Shown: positions 33,445-41,987 of the stretch, piece by piece
How the letters are laid out: each line of letters starts with the position of its first letter
Position numbering within the stretch: position 1 is the first letter of the stretch
DNA from: Fluviicoccus keumensis
GTDB taxonomy: Bacteria > Pseudomonadota > Gammaproteobacteria > Pseudomonadales > Moraxellaceae
Assembly (NCBI RefSeq): GCF_004217445.1
Contig: NZ_SHKX01000001.1
Coordinates: 1-64,000 of the forward strand
Length of the DNA: 64,000 nt
Reading direction: 5' to 3'
Program-made: the position numbers and the translations under genes
The notes under the pieces: model-generated
Database searches by the model: none
What the model was told of the DNA's origin: nothing
What the model saw: the letters and a program-made list of their open reading frames with translations, nothing else

Positions 33445-33942
33445 CTACAAGGGAATCTTCCTGACCTCGGTACGGGCGGGATCAACGTTAACACACAGAT
33501 CCTTAAAATCCTGAACATCCCAACGCCATGAAATCAGTTTGCTTTTCCCGCAGGCAAGAACAAAGAAAACCTTTGATACACCACCCATGGCAACAAATCG
33601 GCCTTCATTAATGGAACTTTCCTCGGCCCGCAGGATAGTGGCATTAATATTGTTTTCAGTGAAGAACCTCGCGATCTTGCCGCAGTCATAACAATTGCTT
33701 CCGGCATAAAGCGTAACCTCCCTGTTTGTGACGAGAGGAGCTGGAGCATGATTTTCGGTATTCGGTGCTTTCGGAGCCGGTGACGGTAAAGCCGGCTGTT
33801 CGGATTTTTTATAGGTGGAGTGATCACTCCCTGGCGCTTTGTCGGTGAATTGGACTCGCCCCGATGCATCGACATAGCGGTATATTTCTGCAGAGGCTTG
33901 AGCACAAAATAAAATGACAGTAAAAAATAAAGGCAGTCTCAT
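33445..33942 (-). CDS. DUF4124 / glutaredoxin-like secreted protein
   Basis: A 165-residue exported protein: signal peptide ending AQASA, then a DUF4124 segment (EIYRYVDASGRVQFTDKAP), a proline-rich linker and a thioredoxin/glutaredoxin-like domain with a CYDC redox motif near residue 87. Related DUF4124-glutaredoxin proteins are common in betaproteobacteria. A role in periplasmic thiol chemistry is inferred from the motif. Confidence 0.7.
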   Translation of the reverse strand: MRLPLFFTVILFCAQASAEIYRYVDASGRVQFTDKAPGSDHSTYKKSEQPALPSPAPKAPNTENHAPAPLVTNREVTLYAGSNCYDCGKIARFFTENNINATILRAEESSINEGRFVAMGGVSKVFFVLACGKSKLISWRWDVQDFKDLCVNVDPARTEVRKIPL

Positions 33943-34047
33943 CTCGGTTTCGTCCTGTATTCAATGTATCCGTGATCGGTAGGGTGAGAGATTTGGGGGG
34001 CAGCGCAAAAATAAATTTCCTGACTGGCTATGGGGTGACATGGTTAT

Positions 34048-34449
34048 TCAAAAAAACGTCTCCACCGACACCCCGAACCGCTTCGCCAGTTCCCGAATCT
34101 GCCGCACATTCAGCCGCCGTTTCCCGCTCAAAATATCCGAAACCACCGACTGCGCTCCAACCTCCGGCAAATCCGCCTGCCCCAGCCCATGCTGCTGCAT
34201 CAGAAAGACCAATGCCGACCGGCCGTCACCTTCAGGCATCGGGTAATGCACCGTTTCATAAGCGGAAACCAGATCGCCCAAATGTTCCACCAAACCCGCC
34301 AGCGAATGGCTCTCATCGTCGCCGATTACGTCCAGTAACTCATCCAGTGCCTCCACCAAGGCTTGGTAATCCGCCTCGCAGGTGGGTTTGGACAGCAGGG
34401 GGGCTACAAAGCGCCAGTGCTCAGCGGCCTGTTGGGTCAGCTTGTTCAT
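34048..34449 (-). CDS. higA: HigA-type antitoxin
   Basis: A 133-residue protein with a C-terminal helix-turn-helix (LPEVGAQSVVSDILSGKRRL, LAKRFGVSVETFF) and an acidic N-terminal half that should wrap the toxin. It is the antitoxin and transcriptional repressor of a type II system. Start ATG 34449 has a perfect GGAGGA. It follows the toxin gene by one base, the toxin-first order typical of higBA. Confidence 0.88.
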   Translation of the reverse strand: MNKLTQQAAEHWRFVAPLLSKPTCEADYQALVEALDELLDVIGDDESHSLAGLVEHLGDLVSAYETVHYPMPEGDGRSALVFLMQQHGLGQADLPEVGAQSVVSDILSGKRRLNVRQIRELAKRFGVSVETFF

Positions 34450-34450
34450 G

Positions 34451-34741
34451 TCAGTCCTCCTTCCAGTCGCCTTTGTCATATTCACTGTGCGTCAGAATGT
34501 GCCGGACATAGACGCGCTTGCCCTGATACAGCACGAAGGCGATCAGGCGCAGCTTGTTGCCGCCGATATCAAAAACATGATGCTTGCCTACCTTGTCCAC
34601 AGCTGGGAACAACTGCTTCATGGCGGCAAAGTCGCCAGGTTCATTGGCCTTCATCAACCTGTACCAGCCATCCAGGGCGGTAGCGGCTTGCGGCCATTTC
34701 TGTATCGCTTCAACAATCCTTGCGTGCGAGATGATGTGCAT
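34451..34741 (-). CDS. higB: HigB-type mRNA interferase toxin
   Basis: A 96-residue RelE-superfamily toxin of the HigB type: N-terminal MHIISHARIVEAIQKWP, the ALDGWYRLMK segment and C-terminal RVYVRHILTHSEYDKGDW with conserved His and basic residues. It should cleave mRNA at the ribosome. It forms an operon with higA and has two operator palindromes in its promoter. Confidence 0.9.
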   Translation of the reverse strand: MHIISHARIVEAIQKWPQAATALDGWYRLMKANEPGDFAAMKQLFPAVDKVGKHHVFDIGGNKLRLIAFVLYQGKRVYVRHILTHSEYDKGDWKED

Positions 34742-34749
34742 GGTTTCTT

Positions 34750-34764
34750 ATCGCAATTTGCTAT
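34750..34764. promoter_or_regulatory. higBA operator O1 (imperfect)
   Basis: ATCGCAA-T-TTGCTAT, one mismatch from the perfect palindrome 41 bases away. It lies between the predicted -10 and the higB start. Confidence 0.6.
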
Positions 34765-34768
34765 GTTC

Positions 34769-34797
34769 AATGTAGCAGGAAATGAGGTGCATAGCAA
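34769..34797 (-). promoter_or_regulatory. higBA promoter
   Basis: On the minus strand TTGCTA (34797-34792) and TACATT (34774-34769) are 17 bases apart. The -35 is embedded in operator O2, so bound HigA would block RNA polymerase. Confidence 0.55.
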
Positions 34798-34805
34798 ATT
34801 GCTAT
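34791..34805. promoter_or_regulatory. higBA operator O2 (perfect palindrome)
   Basis: ATAGCAA-A-TTGCTAT is a perfect inverted repeat overlapping the -35 of the higBA promoter. Centre-to-centre distance to O1 is 41 bases, about four helical turns. Confidence 0.65.
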
Positions 34806-34822
34806 GTGCTGGTTTTGAGCCT

Positions 34823-35671
34823 TCACCCCGCCAACTTCCCCGCCTTGAAATCCTCATACGCCTGCAAAACCTCCTCATAGGTATTCATCACAAACGGCCC
34901 ATGCCCGTTGATCGGCTCATCAATTCGCGCCCCGCTCAACACCAGCAAGCGGCAATCTTCCAACGCCTTCACCGTAAACCCCGCCCCATGCTGCCCCATC
35001 ACCGCCAGCCCGCCTTCCTCCATCGGTTCGTCCCCGAACGCCAGCCGCCCCGACAACAGGTACACCAGCGCCGTATCCCCATCCTCCGTCGCAAACACCG
35101 CCTCCCGGTCTGAGGGCAAGCGCACATCCAGCACGTTCATCCGCGTATGCGTCAGCGCCGGTCCGCGCACACCTTGGAATTCCCCCGCAATCACCCGCAC
35201 CGAACCGGTTTCCAGTTCCACCACCGGAATATCCGCCCGTGACAGGTTCTGGTAACGCGGATCGCCCAGCTTGTCCTTGGCGGGCAGGTTCACCCACAAC
35301 TGGATCATCTCGAAGCGCCCGCCGTGCTGGCGGAAGCCCTCGCTGAACAATTCCCGGTGCACCACGCCGCGCGCGGCCGTCATCCATTGCACATCCCCAG
35401 GCCCGATCAGCCCGCCGCCGCCCGACGAATCCCGGTGCTCCAGCTCGCCGTCATGGACAATGGTCACCGTCTCGAAACCGCGATGCGGATGCTCATGCAC
35501 GCCCCTTAACGGCGAACCCGGCAGCAGGCGGCCGGGGCCGATATGATCCAGCAGCAGGAAGGGGGAGGTGGTGCCGCCCAGGTCGTACCAGGACAGCACC
35601 GAGGTGACCGGGCTGAAGTCGGCGACGGCGGAGCGGCCGTCGGTGCGGTGGATGAAGGCGAGGGATTTCAT
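34823..35671 (-). CDS. pirin family protein
   Basis: A 282-residue bicupin. The metal-site motifs HPHRGFETVTIVHDGELEH and MTAARGVVHRE are in the N-terminal cupin; a family C-terminus INGHGPFVMNTYEEVLQAY closes the protein. Pirins are iron-binding, sometimes quercetinase-like, and are linked to redox regulation. ATG 35671 overlaps the upstream LysR stop by four bases, so they are co-translated. A second pirin (62422-63249) has the same overall layout but diverged sequence. Confidence 0.9.
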   Translation of the reverse strand: MKSLAFIHRTDGRSAVADFSPVTSVLSWYDLGGTTSPFLLLDHIGPGRLLPGSPLRGVHEHPHRGFETVTIVHDGELEHRDSSGGGGLIGPGDVQWMTAARGVVHRELFSEGFRQHGGRFEMIQLWVNLPAKDKLGDPRYQNLSRADIPVVELETGSVRVIAGEFQGVRGPALTHTRMNVLDVRLPSDREAVFATEDGDTALVYLLSGRLAFGDEPMEEGGLAVMGQHGAGFTVKALEDCRLLVLSGARIDEPINGHGPFVMNTYEEVLQAYEDFKAGKLAG

Positions 35672-36666
35672 GGGACGGTACTCCGGCGAAAGCCATCGCT
35701 GAACACGTTGTCGCGCACCACCAAGCGTTGATGGGCCTCCATCGCTTCCCGGTTTTGCTTCTGACACTGCCGTTCCGCCTGCTCCCGCATCCATTCCGCA
35801 AAGAATCCGGTAAAGGCCCGCACCTTCGCCGACAGATGCCGCCGGTTCGGATACACCGCATAGATCGGCAGCGTCTCGCTTTCATATTCCGGCAGCACCC
35901 GCACCACGCGTCCGGCTTCCAGATGCGGCCGGGCGATGTAGCAGGGCGTGCTGAACACCCCCTGACCCTGCGCCGCCATTTCCATCAGGAATTCCGAGTT
36001 GTCGCTCTGCACCGAGCCGGACACCTTCACCTCGTGCCGTTGCCCGTCCGGGCCGGTGAAACGCCACTGGCCCTTGTCCGAATCGTGTTCGTAGAGCAGG
36101 CAATCGTGGGCGCTCAGGTCGTCGGGCCGCCGCAAGGGAGGGGCGCTGGTCAGGTAGTCCGGCGCGGCTACATGCAGCAGCGTGGTGCGGCCGATCTCGC
36201 GCGCCACCAGATTCTGCGAGCCCACCGGGCCGATGCGCAGGGCGAGGTCGAAGCCTTCTTCCACCAGATCCACCACCCGGCCGGACAGCGAGACATGGAA
36301 CTGCAATTGCGGAAAGCGCAGCCGCGCTTCCGCCAGCGCCGGGGACAGGTAATTCAGCGCGAAGCCCACCGAGGTGGTGATGCGCAGCGTGCCCTGCGGA
36401 TTCAGCGACTGTTCGCCGACGGCGGCTTCGATCGCCTCCAACTCCTGCAACCATTGCGCGCATCGTTCGTAATAGGCCTGGCCGCTTTCGGTCAGGCCCA
36501 GACGGCGGGTGGTGCGGTTCAGCAGCCGTGCCTGCAGATGGCTTTCCAGCTGCGCCACCCAGCGCGAGACGGCGCTGGTGGACACGTTCAGGCGTTCGGC
36601 GGCGGCGGCGAAGCTGCCGGTATCGACGACGGTGCAGAACACGCGCATGGCTTCAAGACGGTCCAT
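35668..36666 (-). CDS. LysR-family transcriptional regulator
   Basis: A 332-residue regulator. The N-terminal winged HTH begins MDRLEAMRVFCTVVDTGSF with the recognition helix in LNVSTSAVSRWVAQLE, and the periplasmic-binding-like effector domain follows. It is coupled to the pirin gene and divergent from a glutathione S-transferase gene, so it likely controls one or both. A T-N11-A box lies at 36694-36706 between them. The effector is unknown. Confidence 0.92.
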   Translation of the reverse strand: MDRLEAMRVFCTVVDTGSFAAAAERLNVSTSAVSRWVAQLESHLQARLLNRTTRRLGLTESGQAYYERCAQWLQELEAIEAAVGEQSLNPQGTLRITTSVGFALNYLSPALAEARLRFPQLQFHVSLSGRVVDLVEEGFDLALRIGPVGSQNLVAREIGRTTLLHVAAPDYLTSAPPLRRPDDLSAHDCLLYEHDSDKGQWRFTGPDGQRHEVKVSGSVQSDNSEFLMEMAAQGQGVFSTPCYIARPHLEAGRVVRVLPEYESETLPIYAVYPNRRHLSAKVRAFTGFFAEWMREQAERQCQKQNREAMEAHQRLVVRDNVFSDGFRRSTVP

Positions 36667-36671
36667 GATTG

Positions 36672-36721
36672 TCCCGGAAAATAAAATGGATTGTTCTATG
36701 ATAGAAGGTTTATCCCGGAAA
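36672..36721. promoter_or_regulatory. LysR/GST divergent control region
   Basis: The perfect palindrome TTCTAT-G-ATAGAA (36694-36706) has the T-N11-A form of LysR binding sites. It is flanked by two direct copies of TCCCGGAAA (36672-36680 and 36713-36721), each followed by an AAATG-containing tail, 41 bases apart. Confidence 0.5.
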
Positions 36722-36774
36722 GCGAAATGAATATGCTCTGTCCACGGATTCAACCCACCCGAGGAACCAAGATC

Positions 36775-37383
36775 ATGAAACTGTATTTTTCGCCCGGCGC
36801 CTGCTCGCTGTCTCCCCACATCGCCCTGCGTGAAGCCGGCCTGCCGGTGGAACTGGTGAAGGTCGACCTGCGCGCCAAGACGCTCAGCGACGGCAGCGAT
36901 TTCCGCGCCGTGAACCCGAAGGGTTATGTGCCCGCCATCCAGCTGCCGGACGGCAGCCTGCTGACCGAAGGCCCGGCCATCGTCCAGTACATTGCCGACC
37001 AGGCTCCGCAGTCCGGGCTGGCCCCGGCCGCCGGGACGCTGGAACGCTACCGTTTGCAGGAAACGCTGAACTACATCAGCACCGAACTGCACAAGAGCTT
37101 CTCGCCGCTGTTCAACCCGAACGCTCCCGAGGAATGGAAGGCGCAGGTGAAGACGATGCTGGCGGCGCGTTTCGACCTGCTCAGCGCCCGTCTGGACGGC
37201 CAGAGCTACCTGTTCGGCGAGCAGTTCACCGTTGCCGACGGCTACCTGTTCACCGTGCTGAACTGGACGCGGATGGTGGGTATCGACCTGTCGGCCTGGC
37301 CGGTGCTCACCGCCTTCCAGAAGCGCGTGGCGTCGCGTCCGGCGGTACAGGAAGCGCTGGCGGCGGAAGGCCTGAAAGGCTGA
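36775..37383 (+). CDS. glutathione S-transferase
   Basis: A 202-residue beta-class-type GST. The thioredoxin-fold N-terminus MKLYFSPGACSLSPHIALRE carries the conserved Cys10, and the glutathione-binding VPAIQLPDGSLLTEGPAI contains the cis-Pro and the Glu-Gly turn. The all-helical C-terminal domain follows. CGAGGAA precedes the ATG. It is divergent from the LysR gene and probably regulated by it; it conjugates or isomerises electrophiles, exact substrate unknown. Confidence 0.93.
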   Translation: MKLYFSPGACSLSPHIALREAGLPVELVKVDLRAKTLSDGSDFRAVNPKGYVPAIQLPDGSLLTEGPAIVQYIADQAPQSGLAPAAGTLERYRLQETLNYISTELHKSFSPLFNPNAPEEWKAQVKTMLAARFDLLSARLDGQSYLFGEQFTVADGYLFTVLNWTRMVGIDLSAWPVLTAFQKRVASRPAVQEALAAEGLKG

Positions 37384-37418
37384 TACTGCGTTCCCCCTGA
37401 AACCCGCCGGAGTGTTGG

Positions 37419-38597
37419 ATGGCTGTCCGTTTGTATCGTGATGCATCGTTGTCGGCCGTCATGGCGGGTTTTGTCACCGTGCTGGTCGGGTTCACCGCCT
37501 CCGGCGTGCTGATCTTCCAGGCCGCGCAGGCACTGGGCGCCACGGCGGCGCAAACGGCGTCGTGGTTGTGGGCGCTGGGCGTGGGCATGGCGGTCACTTC
37601 GATCGGCCTGTCGCTCCGCTACCGTACGCCCATCGGCACCGCCTGGTCGTCGGCCGGGGCGGCGCTGCTGATCGCCAGTCAGGGCGTGTCCCTGGGCGAG
37701 GCGATCGGCGCGTTCATGCTGTCGGGATTGCTGATCGGGCTGGTCGGTTTTACCGGGCTGTTCGAGCGGCTGATGAACCGGATTCCGTTGTCGATGGCCT
37801 CGGCGATGCTGGCGGGCATCCTGCTGCAATTCGGCATGAACGCCTTTACCGCCATGACGCAGCGCTTCGAACTGGTCTTCCCGATGTTCGTGGCGTACCT
37901 GCTGATGCGGCGCTGGAAACCGCGTTACGCGGTGATCGGCGCGCTGCTGACCGGCAGCGCCATTGCGGCGGCGTTGGGGCAATTGCATCTGGGTTCGGTG
38001 CGGCTGGAAGCGGCGATGCCGGTATTCATGATGCCGGAGTTTTCCTGGCATGCGCTGCTGGGGCTTGGCGTGCCGCTGTTCGCGGTGACCATGGCTTCGC
38101 AGAACCTGCCGGGCGTGGCGGCCATCCGCGCCACCGGCTTCAATCCGCCGGTGTCGCCGGTGGTGGGCTGGACCGGCGCGGCGACGCTGGCGCTGGCGCC
38201 GTTCGGGGCCTTCGCCATCAACCTGTCGGCGATCACGGCGGCGATCATGCTGGGGCGGGAAGCACACCATGAGCTACCGCGTCGCTATGTCGCGGCGGTA
38301 TCGGCGGGGGTGTTCTACCTGCTGATCGGCATCTTTGGGGCGACGGTGAGCGCGCTGTTCGCCGCTTTCCCCAAGGAGCTGGTGCTGGCGCTGGCCGGAC
38401 TGGCCTTGCTCGGCACCATCGGCAACGGCCTGGCCACGGCGGTGGAGCGGGAAACGGAACGGGAACCGGCCATCATCACCTTTCTGGTGACGGCCAGCGG
38501 CGTCAGCCTGCTGGGCGTGGGCTCGGCGTTCTGGGGGATTGTCGCGGGCGGGCTGGCGCTGGTGGCCGCCCGCAGTTTCAGCGGATCAAAACATTAA
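37419..38597 (+). CDS. benE: BenE-family benzoate/H+ symporter
   Basis: A 392-residue polytopic inner-membrane protein of the BenE family with about 12 helices. Typical motifs are SAVMAGFVTVLVGFTAS at the start, TPIGTAWSSAGAALL near residue 75, and MASQNLPGVAAIRA near residue 225. It should import benzoate or a related aromatic acid, but no benzoate dioxygenase genes are in the window. It lies 35 bases after the GST gene and 17 before a tautomerase, so the three may be one transcript. Confidence 0.9.
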   Translation: MAVRLYRDASLSAVMAGFVTVLVGFTASGVLIFQAAQALGATAAQTASWLWALGVGMAVTSIGLSLRYRTPIGTAWSSAGAALLIASQGVSLGEAIGAFMLSGLLIGLVGFTGLFERLMNRIPLSMASAMLAGILLQFGMNAFTAMTQRFELVFPMFVAYLLMRRWKPRYAVIGALLTGSAIAAALGQLHLGSVRLEAAMPVFMMPEFSWHALLGLGVPLFAVTMASQNLPGVAAIRATGFNPPVSPVVGWTGAATLALAPFGAFAINLSAITAAIMLGREAHHELPRRYVAAVSAGVFYLLIGIFGATVSALFAAFPKELVLALAGLALLGTIGNGLATAVERETEREPAIITFLVTASGVSLLGVGSAFWGIVAGGLALVAARSFSGSKH

Positions 38598-38614
38598 GCC
38601 ACAGGAGTTACATC

Positions 38615-38830
38615 ATGCCGTACGTCAACATCAAGATTACCCCCGACGGCGCGACGCCGGAAAAGAAGGCCGAGCTGATCGCCGGGGTGACGGAACTGCT
38701 GCAACGGGTACTGAACAAGAACCCCGCCACCACGGTGGTGGTGATTGATGAAGTGAACACGGATAACTGGGGGATCGGCGGGGAGAGCGTGACGGTGATT
38801 CGGGAGAGGGCGGCGAAGGGAGGGGCTTAA
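38615..38830 (+). CDS. 4-oxalocrotonate tautomerase family protein
   Basis: A 71-residue protein with Pro as the first residue after Met (MPYVNIKITPDG), the catalytic base of this family. The helix EKKAELIAGVTELLQRVLNK and the strand TTVVVIDEV complete one beta-alpha-beta unit; it oligomerises to a hexamer. CAGGAG precedes the ATG. Context with benE and GST suggests aromatic degradation. Its end overlaps the convergent creatininase gene by four bases. Confidence 0.9.
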   Translation: MPYVNIKITPDGATPEKKAELIAGVTELLQRVLNKNPATTVVVIDEVNTDNWGIGGESVTVIRERAAKGGA

Positions 38831-39780
38831 ACCCTTCCCCCCAGCACCCCCGCCACCGGCCGCAACCACTGGAACTGCGCCTTCGGCGCTTCCGCCCGGC
38901 CCCACAGCACTTGCTGGCAGCCCTCTTCATACAGCGGCAGAATCAGCTGTTCCACAAAAAATTTCCCCGCTTGCGGCGTCGCCAGCGACGGATAGCTGGT
39001 ATAGCCCGGAAACGGTTTCAGCTTCATCCACGCCATCGCCACCGACGTATGCTCGATCTCGCGCGCCAAGGCGGGCAATCCGCCCAGCAGTTTGGTGACC
39101 GGCTTCAGCGGCGCGGGGACGTCCAGATCGGGGCAGGGCGGCAGCGTGCGGTAGATGTCCGACACCGTGTCCGGGGCCACTTCCAGCGCCACTGAAGTCT
39201 CGAAGAACCCGGCGTGTAAATCGAAGGGCAGGCGCGGAAAGACGATGTCGAAATCGGCGGGGTTGTCCAGCGTGTCGCGCAGGCCGCGGAAACGGGCCTC
39301 GTCGTAATTCACCACCGCGTTCAGCAACAGGTCAAACACCGACAGCGAGGGAATGCCCGCCTTGGCCAGCCGCTCGATCCCGGCATGGATGGCGTGGCAG
39401 TGGAAGGGCGAGCCGTGGAAGGTATGGAAGATGACCCGCTTCGCGCCCAGCGCGATCAGTCCGTCGCAGACGCCGGTGACCAGCTTCGCCAGCTGCGTGT
39501 AGGTGACGCCCACGGAACCGTCGCCCGGTGTCGGGTCGCTGCCGAAGTCGATGACGCCGCCGACCAGGAAGGGATGGTTCTCGCCCCGCACCGTGTTCAG
39601 TCGCGCGTGCAGCCGCCGGGCGATGCGCTCGCTGAGGATGCGGTCGTTGCCCAGCGACAGGTGCGGGCCGTGATATTCCACCGGGTTGACCAGCACATGC
39701 ACCGGCAGGCCGGTGGCCAGCAGCTCACGGGTGCGGTGATGCGGCACATACAGCAGTTGTTCGTGCAGGGCCAGGCTCAT
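38827..39780 (-). CDS. creatininase family protein
   Basis: A 317-residue member of the creatinine amidohydrolase family. The metal-binding segment NPVEYHGPHLSLGNDR (Glu, His, Asp) corresponds to the family motif, and FHTFHGSPFHCHAIH replaces the usual NGHGGN loop, so the active site is atypical. The real substrate is unknown; family members also act on formamidopyrimidines and in cofactor synthesis. It is followed upstream by an Mpo1-like gene 13 bases away on the same strand. Confidence 0.75.
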   Translation of the reverse strand: MSLALHEQLLYVPHHRTRELLATGLPVHVLVNPVEYHGPHLSLGNDRILSERIARRLHARLNTVRGENHPFLVGGVIDFGSDPTPGDGSVGVTYTQLAKLVTGVCDGLIALGAKRVIFHTFHGSPFHCHAIHAGIERLAKAGIPSLSVFDLLLNAVVNYDEARFRGLRDTLDNPADFDIVFPRLPFDLHAGFFETSVALEVAPDTVSDIYRTLPPCPDLDVPAPLKPVTKLLGGLPALAREIEHTSVAMAWMKLKPFPGYTSYPSLATPQAGKFFVEQLILPLYEEGCQQVLWGRAEAPKAQFQWLRPVAGVLGGRV

Positions 39781-39793
39781 GGCGGTCTCCGGA

Positions 39794-40309
39794 TCAGGAA
39801 CGGATCAGCGTCGGACCGGCGCGGCGCAGCACTTCATCCTTTTCCTTGCGGGCCAGGCCGACGGCGAAAGCGACTTCCGCCACCAGGAACAGCGGCCCCA
39901 CCAGCAGGCCGACCAGATCATCCACAAAGGCCGGTTTGCGTTTCTCCCAGTAATGTCCCACGAACTGGAAGATCCAGCCGATCACGAACAAGGCGATACC
40001 AATGGCGACGGCCTGTTCCGGCTGCGCCTGCACAATCGCTTCGCCGCCCAGCACCATGCCGATCATCAGCGCGGTCATGGTCAGGCCGAAGGCAAGGTCG
40101 AGACGCAGGTAGAACAGGCTGGACAGCAGGGCCAGGATAATCGCGGCGCTAAGAGTCAGGCCGCCCAGGCTGAACGACAGCGCCGGAACGGACAACAGCG
40201 TGGTGATCGACAGCACGATCAGCGGGATGCCCACGAAATGGGTGGCGATGTTGCGCTTGTCGCGGTGATACTCGGCGTACATGGTCAGGTGATCGGTCAG
40301 GGTCTTCAT
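39794..40309 (-). CDS. Mpo1-like (DUF962) membrane protein
   Basis: A 171-residue protein with four membrane helices and the motif YHRDKRNIATHFVGIP, which supplies conserved His residues of the Mpo1/YGL010w family of 2-hydroxy fatty acid dioxygenases. A further His in VGHYWEKRKPAF lies near residue 130. ATG 40309 with GGAG upstream is well supported. Divergent from the Crp/Fnr gene 101 bases away. Confidence 0.85.
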   Translation of the reverse strand: MKTLTDHLTMYAEYHRDKRNIATHFVGIPLIVLSITTLLSVPALSFSLGGLTLSAAIILALLSSLFYLRLDLAFGLTMTALMIGMVLGGEAIVQAQPEQAVAIGIALFVIGWIFQFVGHYWEKRKPAFVDDLVGLLVGPLFLVAEVAFAVGLARKEKDEVLRRAGPTLIRS

Positions 40310-40410
40310 GGGAATGCTCCTCATTGTTGTTTGATCATCATAGTCAATTCCTTGACGGCCTTTTGTCATCTATCCGACACTTGGATGGAATTTATCCGGA
40401 ACCTTGCCTT

Positions 40411-41127
40411 ATGTCGTCTTCCTCACGTTCCGATATTGCCGCTCATCGCGAGGCCATTGCCGCCGGCCGCTGGTTCGGCGGCCTGCCCGCCGCCCTGCAG
40501 GACGCCCTGCTGGAAGGCGCGGTGCTGCATGCGCTCGACACCGGCCAGCGCCTGTTCGCGCGCGGCGATGCCTTTGACGGCATCTACAGCGTGGTGCGCG
40601 GGGCCTTGCGCACGGTCGGCGTCAACGAGAACGGCAAGGAAGCGATGCTGGCCATTCTGGAGCCGTGCAGCTGGTTTGGCGAGATCGCGCTGTTTGACGG
40701 GCTGGCGCGCACGCATGACGTGATCGCCGACCAGCCGTCGCTGGTGCTGCGCGTGCCGAAGGCGGCGCTGGAGGCGATGCTGGCGGCGAATCCCGGCTGG
40801 TGGTACTGGTTCGGCCTGTTGCAAAGCCAGAAGATGCGTTTTGCCTTCATTGCACTGGAGGAGGCGGCGTTGTTGCCCGCGCCGATCCGCGTGGCGCGGC
40901 GGCTGGTGTACATGGCGGAAGGCTATGGCGAATGGCAGGATCGCTCGCGGCGGGTATTGCCGCTGCCGCAGGACCAGCTGGCCAGCATGCTGTCGCTGTC
41001 GCGGCAGACCATCAACCAGGTATTGCGGCAACTGGAAGGGCAGGGGTTGGTGAGGCTGAGTTACCGCGAGCTGGAAATCCTGGATCTGGACGGTTTGCGC
41101 CGGGCGGGCAATCCCGCTGCGAATTGA
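40411..41127 (+). CDS. Crp/Fnr-family transcriptional regulator
   Basis: About 238 residues: an N-terminal cyclic-nucleotide-binding fold (GQRLFARGDAFDGIYSVVRG ; WFGEIALFDG) and a C-terminal winged HTH (LASMLSLSRQTINQVLRQLE). There is no N-terminal Cys cluster, so it is not an Fnr oxygen sensor. Earlier in-frame starts exist, but ATG 40411 fits the family length. It may control the divergent Mpo1-like/creatininase genes. Confidence 0.87.
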   Translation: MSSSSRSDIAAHREAIAAGRWFGGLPAALQDALLEGAVLHALDTGQRLFARGDAFDGIYSVVRGALRTVGVNENGKEAMLAILEPCSWFGEIALFDGLARTHDVIADQPSLVLRVPKAALEAMLAANPGWWYWFGLLQSQKMRFAFIALEEAALLPAPIRVARRLVYMAEGYGEWQDRSRRVLPLPQDQLASMLSLSRQTINQVLRQLEGQGLVRLSYRELEILDLDGLRRAGNPAAN

Positions 41128-41207
41128 TTGACGAATGAGCGGAAAAGTCGCAGCATTGGCGGCTTGTCATACCCCTGTCATGGGTATGGGTTTGCGAGAA
41201 GAAGAAC

Positions 41208-41651
41208 ATGGGTTTCGAGGTCAAGACGCTGGATATCCGCAATGAGGCGGATGTCGCCGGGTGTTTCCGTCTGTTTGTGATTTTGCGGCCGCACCTGACG
41301 CCGGACGAGTTCCGTCGCCGGCTGGAAGTGCAGTCCGCCGAAGGTTATTCGATTGTCTACATGGAACTGGACGGAGAGATCGCGGCGGCGGCCGGTTGCC
41401 GGGTGATGTCGTTCATGGCCTGGGGCAAGGTGTTTTACGTGGATGACCTGATTGCCGATCCCGACAAGCGCCGCAACGGCCTGGGCGGGGCGATGATCGA
41501 CTGGCTGATCGAGGAAGGCAAGCGTCGCGGCTGCGATGAAATGCATCTGGACACCGGCTACCAGCGTCAGGACGCCCACCGGCTTTATTTGCGCAAGGGC
41601 ATGCTCTTCGCCGGTCATCACATGGCGCTGAAGTTGACCTCCGCTGCCTGA
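41208..41651 (+). CDS. GNAT-family N-acetyltransferase
   Basis: A 147-residue GNAT. The acetyl-CoA pyrophosphate loop is DKRRNGLGGAMIDWL, after the strand VFYVDDLIADP. AGAAGAA precedes the ATG. The acceptor is unknown. Single gene, followed by a strong terminator. Confidence 0.9.
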   Translation: MGFEVKTLDIRNEADVAGCFRLFVILRPHLTPDEFRRRLEVQSAEGYSIVYMELDGEIAAAAGCRVMSFMAWGKVFYVDDLIADPDKRRNGLGGAMIDWLIEEGKRRGCDEMHLDTGYQRQDAHRLYLRKGMLFAGHHMALKLTSAA

Positions 41652-41671
41652 AGCCCGGTCAGTCCGCCAAT

Positions 41672-41699
41672 AAAAAAGCCCCGTTCACCGGGGCTTTTT
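41672..41699. terminator. bidirectional intrinsic terminator
   Basis: The stem GCCCCG/CGGGGC with a TTCAC loop is flanked by six A and five T residues, so it can end both the GNAT transcript and the convergent membrane-protein transcript. Confidence 0.9.
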
Positions 41700-41717
41700 G
41701 CTGCGCGGCGTTCCGGC

Positions 41718-41987
41718 TCAGAGATGGGTTTTCAGGATCACCGCCACCGGCACCCCGAACACCAGCAGTCCCAGCAGCGACCACACCCCCATCCGCAGCG
41801 GAAACGCCGCCTTTTCCCCGCCGGTATAGCACACGTAATACGCCAGGAACGGCACCACCACGGACAGCAGTCCCAGCTTGCGGTTGACGCCGATGGCGGA
41901 AATCACGGCAAAGACATAAGCCAGCGCGAACACGATAAAGCTGCAGGCCAGCAGGATCATCAGCAACGGGGTGAGGGTGGTCAGCAT
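41718..41987 (-). CDS. small integral membrane protein, unknown
   Basis: An 89-residue hydrophobic protein with about three membrane helices: residues ~5-30, 38-55 and 65-85. It has a short basic loop (GVNRKLG). Start ATG 41987 has AAGGAA upstream. No family recognised. Confidence 0.65.
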   Translation of the reverse strand: MLTTLTPLLMILLACSFIVFALAYVFAVISAIGVNRKLGLLSVVVPFLAYYVCYTGGEKAAFPLRMGVWSLLGLLVFGVPVAVILKTHL

